This document shows, piece by piece, positions 7,763-16,418 of a stretch of 32,456 bases of DNA. How positions within the stretch are numbered: position 1 is the stretch's first letter; each line of letters begins with the position of its first letter. The DNA comes from an uncultured Neisseriaceae bacterium (lineage in GTDB: Bacteria; Pseudomonadota; Gammaproteobacteria; Burkholderiales; UBA11063). A model generated the notes under the pieces. The model had not been told where the DNA came from, made no database searches, and worked only from the letters and a program-made list of their open reading frames with translations. The DNA is taken from the NCBI GenBank assembly GCA_937952895.1, contig CALFYC010000041.1, forward strand, positions 1-32,456. The letters are read 5' to 3'. A program made the translations under genes and the position numbers.

Positions 7763-10327
7763 TTATACAGCATTACGTGTAGCATTGACATTTGCTGCTA
7801 ATGATTTTTTAATTAATTTAATCATTGCCTCTTTATTTTCAACACTTTCATCACGTATTGCTCTTAATGCGTATTGCTGAATTATTAGAAGTGGCAATAA
7901 AATTTGGTTACGAAATTCTATTGACTCACGCTTTACCGGAGAAGATTCTAATAACTGCTCAGAACCAGAAATTTGTAAAATCATGCTTTTAGTTAACTCA
8001 GATTCATTTTTTAAGCGTAACCAAAATCGACTAAATTTAGGGTCATCTGCTAAATATTTAGTTATTTCAAAATTAGTCTTTGATAAACTTTGCATTGAAT
8101 TATCAATTAAAGTTCTAAAAAATAGTGATTCCACATATAAAGTTTTAAATTTAGCTGCATAACTTAAATCTTTAGCAATAAGCTTAGTCAAACCTTCACC
8201 CAAACCATAATAGCCTAAAATATTTTGCTTCATTTGCATCCATGCCCCAACAAATGGAATTGCCCTTAAATCTTCTAATTTAAGCTTACTATCACTAGTT
8301 CTTTTTGCTGGGCGTGACCCTACATTTACTTCCGATAAATATTTTAATGGCGTAATTTCCTCCAGATATGGAATAAATAATTCATCATGCCTTAAATCTA
8401 AATATGACTCATAACATGCTTGAGCTAATTCAGTAATTAAAGCCTCTTCTTCATCAGTAATTTCTTCAATTTTTGAAGGAAATAATTTCCCCGTTAACCC
8501 AGATGTTACTAACTGCTCAAAGTTATATACTGCAGTATCTTTAGTTCCAAAATTAGATGAAACAGTTTGACCTTGAATTGTTAAATGAATTTCATCTGAT
8601 GCAACTTTGCTTCCTTGCGCATGATAAAACTCAGCAGTATTACCCCCACCTCTTGCAGGAGGACCACCTCTCCCATCAAAAAATACCACTTTAATATCAT
8701 ATCTTTTAGCAAGACTTGTTAAGGCTTTTTTAGCTAAATAGATCGACCAATTAGCCATTAAATACCCCCCATCTTTAGTACCATCAGAAAAACCAACCAT
8801 AATAGTTTGGCGATTTTCAAGTAATTTCAAATGAGCACTATATAAGGGGTCTTGGTACAGCTCTTCCATTACATTAGCAGCATTTTTTAAATCATCAATC
8901 ATTTCAAATAATGGCACAATTTCAATATTAATTAAATCTTTGTCTGGCACATTAAATTTTAATTTGAGTTCTTGGTTGATAAGATTAATAAAAAACATAA
9001 CCTCAAACACATCAATACTTGAAGCGCTATTACTGATAATATAACGATCGATTGCTGCTTTACCATTTTCTTTACAAATTTGATAAATAGCTCTCACAGT
9101 ATTCAAAACTTCTATAACCCATTCATCATCTGGCAAATTAGATAATAAACCCTTATTATCCCAATTATCCTTTAAGCATTTTTTCTTAGCATCATGACTT
9201 AAAGATAAATAATCTGCATAAATATTATTATGTTTAAATAAACTAGTAAGTGCTTTTTTATGAATTGCACTATTTTGACGAATATCTAATTTAACAAAAT
9301 TAAAGCCAAAGATTTTAATTTTTAGAATAACATCATCAATCATCTGAATAAATAAACTATGGTATCTTTCTTCTAATATTTGACGAATACTCTTTAGATC
9401 ATCAATTAAATCATTTACATTCGTGTATTTTTCGCCATTTACACGCTCCACAATTCCAAGCAATGTTTCATTAACTCCATCAAAAGTTAACCGATGCTTT
9501 AATTTTTTAATATCACTTTTATACATTCGATAAATTGATTCACGCAGTAATTTTGCAACCTTTAAACTCACATCAGCCGTCACAAATGGATTTCCATCTC
9601 GATCCCCTCCTGGCCAAAAACCAATTTCTAAATTGACCGTCTCACTAGATAATTTTTTTTGAATCTGAAATAAATTAGGATAAAACACTTTTTCTAAATA
9701 CCAAATCAAACTATTAGCTTCATCAATTGGAGTTGGTTTAACTTTATTATTAAATCTGGTTAAACCCATTTGTAAAAATAAATTCCGTATTTCACTTAAA
9801 TTAGTATTTTGAATTGCACTATTCATATCAACAGCAATACCTAAAATACTAACAGGATAAAATTGTGTTGGATGGGCTGTTAAGACTACCCTTACTTTAT
9901 ATGAATGTAATAATTCGTCTAATAATTCTAATTTGGTCGATTCTTCACTGTAAATATGATTAAATAAATATTCAACACTACCAACTCCAGATACATCATT
10001 TACCTGATTAAATGCAACATCTTCTAAAACATCAAATAAGACGACTTGGCGCTCAATAAATTGGAGAAATTTAAAAAGTAACTCTAAACGTCTTTCTTCT
10101 GGAATATTGACTCGAGCAAGATAATTATTAACAATCTCAGTTGGAGTTAACCCTTCATTAAGTCCATCTTCACAACGCTTAGAAAATATTGACAATCGAG
10201 CTCCAGCTTGATCTACATCGCGAAAAGGAAGAGCTAAAAACAAACCATTTAAAACTTGGAAGCGAAGCAAAACATTTTTTTCGAAGGCAATGTATTTGGG
10301 ATCAAATAAATATCTTTTTTCATGCAT
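7763..10327 (-). CDS. ppc: Phosphoenolpyruvate carboxylase
   Basis: Carboxylates PEP with bicarbonate to oxaloacetate, replenishing the TCA cycle. The 854-residue protein (E. coli 883) has catalytic H152 in VLTAHPTQ (148-155), FWPGGDRDGNPFVT (237-250), VGFSDGTKDGG (511-521) and the glycine-rich FFDGRGGPPARGGG (549-562), which contains the essential arginine. The C terminus reads TRNAV, where many PEPCs end in a QNTG-like tetrapeptide; this is a variation in the conserved tail but not evidence of damage. The ribosome-binding site AAGGAT lies inside a perfect 12-base palindrome just upstream. ppc leads a two-gene operon with fumC and is divergent from the RCC1 lipoprotein gene. Confidence 0.96.
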   Translation of the reverse strand: MHEKRYLFDPKYIAFEKNVLLRFQVLNGLFLALPFRDVDQAGARLSIFSKRCEDGLNEGLTPTEIVNNYLARVNIPEERRLELLFKFLQFIERQVVLFDVLEDVAFNQVNDVSGVGSVEYLFNHIYSEESTKLELLDELLHSYKVRVVLTAHPTQFYPVSILGIAVDMNSAIQNTNLSEIRNLFLQMGLTRFNNKVKPTPIDEANSLIWYLEKVFYPNLFQIQKKLSSETVNLEIGFWPGGDRDGNPFVTADVSLKVAKLLRESIYRMYKSDIKKLKHRLTFDGVNETLLGIVERVNGEKYTNVNDLIDDLKSIRQILEERYHSLFIQMIDDVILKIKIFGFNFVKLDIRQNSAIHKKALTSLFKHNNIYADYLSLSHDAKKKCLKDNWDNKGLLSNLPDDEWVIEVLNTVRAIYQICKENGKAAIDRYIISNSASSIDVFEVMFFINLINQELKLKFNVPDKDLINIEIVPLFEMIDDLKNAANVMEELYQDPLYSAHLKLLENRQTIMVGFSDGTKDGGYLMANWSIYLAKKALTSLAKRYDIKVVFFDGRGGPPARGGGNTAEFYHAQGSKVASDEIHLTIQGQTVSSNFGTKDTAVYNFEQLVTSGLTGKLFPSKIEEITDEEEALITELAQACYESYLDLRHDELFIPYLEEITPLKYLSEVNVGSRPAKRTSDSKLKLEDLRAIPFVGAWMQMKQNILGYYGLGEGLTKLIAKDLSYAAKFKTLYVESLFFRTLIDNSMQSLSKTNFEITKYLADDPKFSRFWLRLKNESELTKSMILQISGSEQLLESSPVKRESIEFRNQILLPLLIIQQYALRAIRDESVENKEAMIKLIKKSLAANVNATRNAV

Positions 10328-10334
10328 AATATTT

Positions 10335-10346
10335 ATCCTTAAGGAT
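10335..10346. repeat. 12-bp perfect palindrome overlapping the ppc ribosome-binding site
   Basis: ATCCTTAAGGAT is a perfect palindrome 7 bases upstream of the ppc ATG. Its AAGGAT half is the likely Shine-Dalgarno site. It may be chance in AT-rich DNA, or a protein-binding or dimerisation site affecting ppc expression. Confidence 0.4.
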
Positions 10347-10505
10347 TAATTTTATAAGTTTAATTGTTAGGACAATTGCATTATTCTACTATTAAATTCG
10401 CATTTAACTATATAAATTTATCAATTAACTTCTCGATTAGTTTTATTTCAAATTTTTAAAGCACCATACATAAGGTAAAAAATTCATGCAACGCAACAAA
10501 AACTA

Positions 10506-10514
10506 TGCTATAAT
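10506..10514 (+). promoter_or_regulatory. Extended -10 promoter for the RCC1 lipoprotein gene
   Basis: TGCTATAAT is a perfect extended -10 element (TGn directly before TATAAT), about 108 bases upstream of the ATG at 10622. The -35 region (TTCATG or ATGCAA) is poor, which extended -10 promoters tolerate. The 294-base gap between ppc and this gene holds no gene; the rest is AT-rich leader. Confidence 0.5.
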
Positions 10515-10621
10515 TTATATAATACAGGGCTAGGTTAAATCATTTTATATCGTATTTAAGTCAAATCCTATTTATTAATATATTGTATAAATTAAAGTTT
10601 TTTGATAATGGAAGAGTTTCA

Positions 10622-12946
10622 ATGAAATTAATCAGCATAAAGAATAAACTAATAAGTTTATTATCAATTCTTTGTTTAATTACTCTAATTAGTTGTAATT
10701 CTGGATCTGGGAATAATTTAAATATTCCTAATTCAATAAATTCCATGCCTACAACTTCGAATAATAATCATATGATAAAAAGTAATGGGTTAGTAGCTAG
10801 TTCAATAGCTTCTTCTGGAGCAGGATTTTATATGGCTGGCCCTGTAAATCCTCTAGAAAATCCTCTCGAAATGATATCGTATTCAGATAGTGGTTCTAGG
10901 TGGAACTATATGGGCACTATTAAAAGCATGTCCCATATTAGCATTACAACATTCATAACCTCAGATCAATTTGAAGGAGCAATAACTATAGATGAAGATG
11001 GAAATGCTACAACACGATTAAAAAAAACATCAGGCTCTGCAGAATATAGAGTATTAAGTTTAGGAAACTTGACCGAAAATAATCCAGTATTAAGAATTGT
11101 ATATGGTTATATTAATGGTAAAGCTATAACGGTAATTCTTACAAATAACAATCTTGTATATTCTGGAGGTCCTTTCATTTCTCAAACAGTAAGAGCCAAC
11201 CTTAACAGTGATTATAACTATACTGATGTGAATTTTGATCCGACTCATGATAGATTTCTACTTATAGGAACAAGAAAAAATAACCCAAAACTATATGTTA
11301 TTTTTCAATCTCAGGATGGAGTAAATTGGACCCCAATTAAATTGGGTTCTCAAGAAAAAAAAGAGGTGGGCCCATTTAATAGAATAAATTGCGGACCTGG
11401 AATGTATCCAACTCTAACATATATAGACCGTTCGGCTCCTTCTTCTGTTTTTTCAGAAATAGGAATTTTATTTCCAGAATCTGACACAATAACAAATGTT
11501 GAGGTTGATATGAATAATATTTATGATATAGTAGGTCGTGGTTCAAATTCAGCAAATCAAAATAATAACTATAATGCTATTGAAAGTAACAACAACCTTG
11601 AAGTTATGATTGGAGATGCAAACCATATTAAAATTTCTCATGACGACGGCCTTACTTGGGAGTCTGTATCTTATGATTCTAGCAATGTACTTGAATTATC
11701 TAGTGAAGCAATAAATGAAAGTGGAATAATTATGATTACTGGTCTAGACCAAAAAGGTAACAGAATGCTATTAACAACCGAAAACGGCAAGGAATTTACC
11801 CCAATCAATTCCCTTCTTTTTACGAATATTGCATCAAGTTATAATTTTAGCTGTGGAATAGAATCGGCTGGATCATTATTTTGTTGGGGTTCCGGTAATG
11901 ATGGGAAACTAGGTTATGGGGATACTGACGATATCATATTACCAAAGCAAGTGCAAAGTGAAAGTAAATTTACACAAGTTTCAGCAGGAGTTAATCATGC
12001 ATGTGCTGTAACTACAGATAAGCAAATAGCATGCTGGGGCGATAACAGTTATGGCCAATTAGGCAATAATCAAACAAAAATGGCTTCTACTCCAACACCT
12101 GTGGCAAAAATGGCAGGAATACAATATAATCAAGTATCATTAGGTCAAGTGCATAGCTGTGCTTTAGGTTTGGATACTAATACAAAGACAAATAGAATAT
12201 TATGTTGGGGTGATAATAGTTTAGGACAACTTGGAGTTGGCAGTTCAATTGCAAAATCCTCGGTTCCTAAAGCCATATCGATTTCATCATCACATAATTT
12301 TATTCAAGTAGCATCCACATTTTCTGATACTTGTGGTATCACGAATAATCATCAAGTTTATTGTTGGGGAGATAATCAATTTGGGCAACTAGGTCTCGGA
12401 AAGACTAAGCATACAGCATATTATACTCCAGAAAAACTTAGCCAAACATTTAGTTATATTTCATCTGGCCCAAGCCAACATGTTTGTGCTTTAGATGAAT
12501 CAGGAACTGCCTACTGTTGGGGTAGAAATGATTTTGGACAATTAGGTATAGGTAATAGTGAAGATCAAAATAAGCCAACTAAAGTAGTAACAAAAGATAA
12601 TTATCTTCAATTTATAAAAATAGCAACTGGCGGTGGTAATACTTGTGCAATTAGTAAGGCATATGATCTTTACTGCTGGGGTGATGATAGATTTGGCCAA
12701 CTAGGTAATGGGGAATCAAGTGAATCATCAGTTTTATATCCAACTTATCCTATAGATATTCCAAATCAAAAGAATCCAACTCAATGGCAAGATGTATCAG
12801 TAGGTTATTATCATGTTTGTGCTACTACTATTGATGGTCAGAACTATTGCTGGGGTTATAATTATGATGGTGAAGTTGGGAATAACTCTAGAGAAGAAGA
12901 AGATATTCCAACTGATATTACATCTAATCTAAATGAAAGTCAATAA
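10622..12946 (+). CDS. Large lipoprotein with Asp-box (BNR) and RCC1-type beta-propeller repeats
   Basis: Predicted exported lipoprotein of 774 residues. The start ATG is chosen for its GGAAGAG site and because it gives a perfect lipoprotein signal: KNK, a hydrophobic core, then LISC with lipidated C25. An N- and S-rich linker follows (about 26-60). Residues about 80-395 carry sialidase-type Asp-box motifs (SDSGSRW, SQDGVNW, SHDDGLTW), suggesting one beta-propeller. Residues about 405-760 hold seven RCC1-like repeats (CWGDNSYGQLG-type), suggesting a second propeller. Each RCC1 blade contains a C-A/G-x upstream cysteine and a CWG cysteine, so seven pairs could form disulfides after export. Function is unknown: adhesion, carbohydrate or protein binding, or host interaction are possible from repeat type alone. 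It is a single gene with its own promoter and terminator. Confidence 0.85.
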   Translation: MKLISIKNKLISLLSILCLITLISCNSGSGNNLNIPNSINSMPTTSNNNHMIKSNGLVASSIASSGAGFYMAGPVNPLENPLEMISYSDSGSRWNYMGTIKSMSHISITTFITSDQFEGAITIDEDGNATTRLKKTSGSAEYRVLSLGNLTENNPVLRIVYGYINGKAITVILTNNNLVYSGGPFISQTVRANLNSDYNYTDVNFDPTHDRFLLIGTRKNNPKLYVIFQSQDGVNWTPIKLGSQEKKEVGPFNRINCGPGMYPTLTYIDRSAPSSVFSEIGILFPESDTITNVEVDMNNIYDIVGRGSNSANQNNNYNAIESNNNLEVMIGDANHIKISHDDGLTWESVSYDSSNVLELSSEAINESGIIMITGLDQKGNRMLLTTENGKEFTPINSLLFTNIASSYNFSCGIESAGSLFCWGSGNDGKLGYGDTDDIILPKQVQSESKFTQVSAGVNHACAVTTDKQIACWGDNSYGQLGNNQTKMASTPTPVAKMAGIQYNQVSLGQVHSCALGLDTNTKTNRILCWGDNSLGQLGVGSSIAKSSVPKAISISSSHNFIQVASTFSDTCGITNNHQVYCWGDNQFGQLGLGKTKHTAYYTPEKLSQTFSYISSGPSQHVCALDESGTAYCWGRNDFGQLGIGNSEDQNKPTKVVTKDNYLQFIKIATGGGNTCAISKAYDLYCWGDDRFGQLGNGESSESSVLYPTYPIDIPNQKNPTQWQDVSVGYYHVCATTIDGQNYCWGYNYDGEVGNNSREEEDIPTDITSNLNESQ

Positions 12947-12965
12947 TATTAGAATGTAAACCAAT

Positions 12966-12998
12966 AAAGGCAACTAATTTTAGTTGCCTTTTCCTTTT
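12966..12998 (+). terminator. Rho-independent terminator after the RCC1 lipoprotein gene
   Basis: An 11-bp perfect stem (12966-12976 with 12981-12991; core AAGGCAACT/AGTTGCCTT) and a 4-base ATTT loop, followed by a T-rich tail (TCCTTTT). It lies 20 bases after the stop codon. Confidence 0.9.
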
Positions 12999-13055
12999 AA
13001 ATGAAGTTGAACCATTAACAATTTATAATGACAATAATCTTAAATTTATTGAAGA

Positions 13056-13226
13056 ATTAAAATTAAATCTTTAAAATTATTCATATTAAGCTCTATTGCA
13101 CTCTATTCATCCCCGGCAGAAGCTATTAAAGTAAATGTTACCCCGTTATCTTTTATTATATTATTTGAAAATGTAGTCGATCAATTTATTGAATTCTTAC
13201 TATTTAAATCTTCTTTTGACACATAA
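13056..13226 (+). pseudogene. Possible remnant of a secreted-protein gene (signal peptide, no start codon)
   Basis: The frame from 13056 to the TAA at 13224-13226 reads IKIKSLKLFILSSIALYSS, then PAEA and about 35 more residues. This is a textbook signal peptide: lysines, a hydrophobic core and a likely cleavage after AEA. No ATG, GTG or TTG is in frame between the upstream TGA (13050-13052) and the core. The natural start position is occupied by ATT, preceded by GAAGAATT. Either the start codon was lost and the gene is decaying, or an ATT start is used, which is rare. The mature part resembles nothing I recognise. Confidence 0.3.
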
Positions 13227-13520
13227 CTACAACTAATCAGAGCAATTAAAAAAGAATTGATAATAAAACTGTTAGTTTATCATTTATGCTTATTAATTCC
13301 ATTTAAATCATTTCATTATTAAATAATCTAATTTGTAAGATATAAAATATTTAATACTTAGTTCTTTAAAACCAACTATTTTTAATAAATACAGATTTGG
13401 CTTAAACACTATTTAGATTATAATAAACGAGCTATTTATGATATATATTCTATTACAAATTTTGCTATTTTAAGTCGATTTTTTTAAAAATCTATCCCAT
13501 CATACCGAGAACATTTCTAT

Positions 13521-13548
13521 TTGAAGATGGCAGTGGATATTTTAAATA
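13521..13548 (+). promoter_or_regulatory. Candidate sigma70 promoter of the efflux operon
   Basis: TTGAAG and TAAATA separated by 16 bases, ending 71 bases before the ATG of the HlyD-type gene. It is a reasonable but not perfect match in AT-rich DNA where chance matches are common. No regulator gene is adjacent. Confidence 0.3.
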
Positions 13549-13619
13549 ACCGACATGAGTTGTAAACATGGTAAAATCCACAACGCTAAATTTATGAAAT
13601 AAATTTTGGATAAAAACGT

Positions 13620-14624
13620 ATGCCCAAATTTTTAAAATTAATGAAAAATGAGCTTAGATTACCAATTATTGTCATAATCGTTGCAATCATAGTTGCTATA
13701 TACCATATATTTTCTTATTTAGTTCCATTCACCGATAATGCTTTCGTAGTAACTAATGTTACTCCTGTTGCCGCTGATGTATCAGGATTTATTACCAATA
13801 TCTATGTTAAAAATGGTCAAGCTGTTAAAAAAAATGATCCAATCTTTACTGTTTATCAAGAACCATATCGTCTAGCTTATCAACAAGCATCTGCCGATTA
13901 TCAAGAAGGACTTAAAAAAATAATAGTTTTACAAAAACAAATTGATAAAACTAATGCCCTAATTAAATCTACTGAAGCAGAACTAAACAAAGCTAAATAT
14001 GAGCTAAAATTAAAACAAGATTATAATGTAACTGAAGCTATTTCAACGCTTGAAATTAAAAAATTATCCTATGATGTTGAAACTTTATCTAATCGCCTAG
14101 CCTCATTACATCAAGAGGTTGAAGTATTAAAAGCCCAAATTGACCAACAACACCAAACGGTAGCGAGTCTTAAAGCCAAAATGGATAATGCTAAAATCAA
14201 TTTAGATTTAACTATAGTAACTGCACCGAGTGATGGCGTAATTGATAATATGTACGTATCTCCTAATACTCCAATTAAAATTCATGAACCAATCTTTTCA
14301 TTTATTGATACTTCAAACTATTATATTCAAGCAAATTTTAATGAAACGGATTTAAGAAATGTACGAGTAGGTGACAAAGTCTATATTATATTAAGAATGT
14401 ATTATTTTGATAAAATATTCCATGGTGTTATTGTAAATACATTATGGGCAGCTGAAAGACAAACCACCTCAACTAAAAGCCAAATTCAAAAAGTGCAGAA
14501 TGAAAACGAATGGCTTTTATTACCCCAACGTTTCCCAGTGCAAATTAAAATTTTAGATCCTGATCCAAATTTCCCATTAAACCCAGGATCCAGTGCCTAT
14601 GTTTATATCTCAACTAAAAAATAG
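13620..14624 (+). CDS. HlyD/EmrA/AaeA-type membrane fusion protein
   Basis: Periplasmic adaptor of a tripartite efflux pump, 334 residues and anchored by one N-terminal helix (about 14-31). The TDNAFVV motif (38-44) and the first biotinyl-lipoyl half-motif (VSGFITNIYVKNGQAVKKND) follow. A long alpha-helical hairpin occupies about 80-185, and then comes the second lipoyl half (TAPSDGVIDNMYVSPNTPI). The beta-barrel segment has NETDLRNVRVGDKV. The architecture matches AaeA, YibH and EmrA. The next genes encode FUSC-type membrane proteins and an outer-membrane factor, so the pump is of the AaeAB/FusC type. These export aromatic acids such as p-hydroxybenzoate or fusaric acid in known cases; the substrate here is unknown. 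The ribosome-binding site (TTGGAT) is moderate. Confidence 0.9.
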   Translation: MPKFLKLMKNELRLPIIVIIVAIIVAIYHIFSYLVPFTDNAFVVTNVTPVAADVSGFITNIYVKNGQAVKKNDPIFTVYQEPYRLAYQQASADYQEGLKKIIVLQKQIDKTNALIKSTEAELNKAKYELKLKQDYNVTEAISTLEIKKLSYDVETLSNRLASLHQEVEVLKAQIDQQHQTVASLKAKMDNAKINLDLTIVTAPSDGVIDNMYVSPNTPIKIHEPIFSFIDTSNYYIQANFNETDLRNVRVGDKVYIILRMYYFDKIFHGVIVNTLWAAERQTTSTKSQIQKVQNENEWLLLPQRFPVQIKILDPDPNFPLNPGSSAYVYISTKK

Positions 14625-15528
14625 TTTAAATACATATGATCGTTTTTATGAACATCGTATAAATGGTCTCAAAGCTGTTTTTGTTTTGGAGTTGTTATTT
14701 CTATTTAATTTTATATATACTATTCCTAATCCTTATTTTTATTATTTTTATATACCATTAACTGCATTTGCGGCTGAAGTTGCTGGCAATACCTTATCTG
14801 AAAAATATCTATTTTATTTTTATACTGTAATTGGAAGCATTATTACCATATTTTTATTTGGGGTGATCTCATCATATAAGTCGATTTTTGTAATTTTTGT
14901 ATTTTTTTATTCACTGTTCATCTATTTAATTGCTGTATATAAATTTAAGAATATTTTTATCCCTGCACCAATTATACTTAGCCTCGGGGCTTATTCATTA
15001 ATTTATGGGTTAAATGATAGTAACTTTTACATTGCTCTTAACCATGCCCTACAAACGATTGTAGCAATGATAATTGTCTTTATCGGTTTATTATTCTTTC
15101 CTAAATATTATTATTTTTGTATTTGGCGTAATGGCTTTGATGATGTATTAACAAAAATTGAAGAATTAACGGCTCAAATTAGTCAAGGAAATCACATAAC
15201 CATTCCAATTATTCCGGGAACTATTATTATGGAACGTTATTCAAAGATGCTCTCTTCACGCACAAAAAAATTTAGCATTTTAAAAATTACTCTTTTAAGC
15301 TTTGATTTAGTTATGTCCGTTTCTTACTTAGCTTCATTCCAAAACCAGTTACGTGCGCCTTATATTATTTTTCTTCATCGTTACATCCTAGCTTTAAAAG
15401 AAGCTTACAAAAAACGTATGCCACTTTCTATTAATGAACATGATTTACAGATTTTTAATGAAACTCATGAATTAAAAGTGTTACATCAACTGATTTTAAG
15501 CTGGAATTACTTATGTTACAAGAACTAA
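14599..15528 (+). CDS. FUSC-family inner-membrane protein, N-terminal half-transporter
   Basis: Integral membrane protein of about 309 residues resembling the first half of AaeB/YccS/FusC transporters (about 650-700 residues). After a short cytoplasmic start (NTYDRFYEHRINGLKAV), some five or six hydrophobic segments lie between about 20 and 165, with the AAEVAGNTLSEKY stretch between the second and third. A soluble domain follows to the end. The ATG at 14599 overlaps the adaptor gene by 26 bases; a GTG two codons earlier is an alternative, but the AGGA site suits the ATG better. The reading frame ends 16 bases inside the next gene, which encodes a second FUSC half. The pair is either a natural two-subunit permease or a single gene split by a frameshift. 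Confidence 0.75.
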   Translation: MFISQLKNSLNTYDRFYEHRINGLKAVFVLELLFLFNFIYTIPNPYFYYFYIPLTAFAAEVAGNTLSEKYLFYFYTVIGSIITIFLFGVISSYKSIFVIFVFFYSLFIYLIAVYKFKNIFIPAPIILSLGAYSLIYGLNDSNFYIALNHALQTIVAMIIVFIGLLFFPKYYYFCIWRNGFDDVLTKIEELTAQISQGNHITIPIIPGTIIMERYSKMLSSRTKKFSILKITLLSFDLVMSVSYLASFQNQLRAPYIIFLHRYILALKEAYKKRMPLSINEHDLQIFNETHELKVLHQLILSWNYLCYKN

Positions 15529-16418
15529 ATTCAAATAAACTGAATTATCGAGCCTTACGTGGAATTCATATTTGTATTGTATTTAGTTTTACGATATTTG
15601 TTCAAGAATGGTTACGGTTTCCTCAAGCTGGCTGGACTGGATTTTCAGTTATGATGATATATGCGGGGTTTGATAGTGGCACCACCCTCTTTCGTGCCTT
15701 TCATCGCTTTTGGGGTATGATTTTAGGTCTCTTTACCGGTTACTTGTTATGGTTTATTGGGCACATTGATTATCGCACTTTAATTCTAATAATTCCTTTA
15801 ACCATATTTTTTGCTTATTTTTTGATTGGAAGAGCTTATAGTATTCCAACTATATTTACCGTAAATACCGCAGTTATTGGCACTGGCTATTTCGCATCAC
15901 ATAGCACTTTTTCGATTACTGCATTTATTATTGATTATTCAATTTGCACAGTAATTGCATTTATTATATGTATTTTATTCGAATTTTTCATTTTTAGACG
16001 TTTCTTTTTAATGAAGCGTTTCATTCATGATACCCAAACTGATATAATTCAGCACTTAAAATGTTTAATTAATCTGCTTAATCAAGAAAAAATTAAGCGA
16101 ACTGATTGGTTTAAGTCATGTATTAACTTTAATCGCAGTTTAACTGAGATAAATAATTTAGTGCAAAATGCTGAATTTTTATATTTATCTGAAGAAGCAG
16201 TTGGTAATCAATTTATTCATTTTTGTAGTTTAACTAATACAATTTTTATAGAATTAAAAGCACTTTATTCGGCATATTATACAAAACGCTATCATAAACA
16301 TGATTATAATAAGCTTTATGAACAAGTTCAAGGTAACCTAAAACAACTTGAAATTTTATTAAATACTGATGAAATATTAACTATCCAATCTGGAGCTATT
16401 TATAATGCGCAAAATTAG
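15513..16418 (+). CDS. FUSC-family inner-membrane protein, C-terminal half-transporter
   Basis: Membrane protein of 301 residues with the stronger FUSC signature: a basic amphipathic entry (NYRALRGIHICIVFSF), then WTGFSVMMIYAGFDSGTTL (about 41-59) and RAFHRFWGMILGLFTGYLL (about 62-80). Six or so hydrophobic segments run to about 165, followed by a cytoplasmic helical domain (165-300). The FRAFHRFWGMILG stretch corresponds to the conserved FUSC R-x-x-G-T/M-x-x-G region. It starts inside the previous gene (16-base overlap) in the -1 frame relative to it and overlaps the outer-membrane factor gene by 14 bases, so translation is probably coupled along the operon. Together with the preceding half it would make one AaeB-sized permease. 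Confidence 0.8.
   Translation: MLQELNSNKLNYRALRGIHICIVFSFTIFVQEWLRFPQAGWTGFSVMMIYAGFDSGTTLFRAFHRFWGMILGLFTGYLLWFIGHIDYRTLILIIPLTIFFAYFLIGRAYSIPTIFTVNTAVIGTGYFASHSTFSITAFIIDYSICTVIAFIICILFEFFIFRRFFLMKRFIHDTQTDIIQHLKCLINLLNQEKIKRTDWFKSCINFNRSLTEINNLVQNAEFLYLSEEAVGNQFIHFCSLTNTIFIELKALYSAYYTKRYHKHDYNKLYEQVQGNLKQLEILLNTDEILTIQSGAIYNAQN

Larger units (their letters stand above)
12999..13619. other. 620-bp intergenic region
   Basis: Very AT-rich stretch between a terminator and the efflux operon. It holds a start-less signal-peptide reading frame (13056-13226), a small AT hairpin (GATTTTT/AAAAATC, 13477-13492) and a candidate promoter at 13521-13548. I see no intact gene, tRNA or insertion sequence in it. 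Confidence 0.6.

Noticed and set aside
10583..10621. Upstream TTG start extending the RCC1 lipoprotein by 13 residues
   Set aside because: The ATG at 10622 has GGAAGAG upstream and begins the lipoprotein signal directly.
10561..10746. 61-codon minus-strand frame overlapping the RCC1 lipoprotein start
   Set aside because: Antisense to the signal peptide of the lipoprotein; the plus-strand gene has a good ribosome-binding site and lipobox.
12999..13619. tRNA, small RNA gene or insertion-sequence remnant in the 620-bp gap
   Set aside because: No cloverleaf, terminal inverted repeats or transposase fragments could be seen by eye; only the start-less signal-peptide frame stands out.
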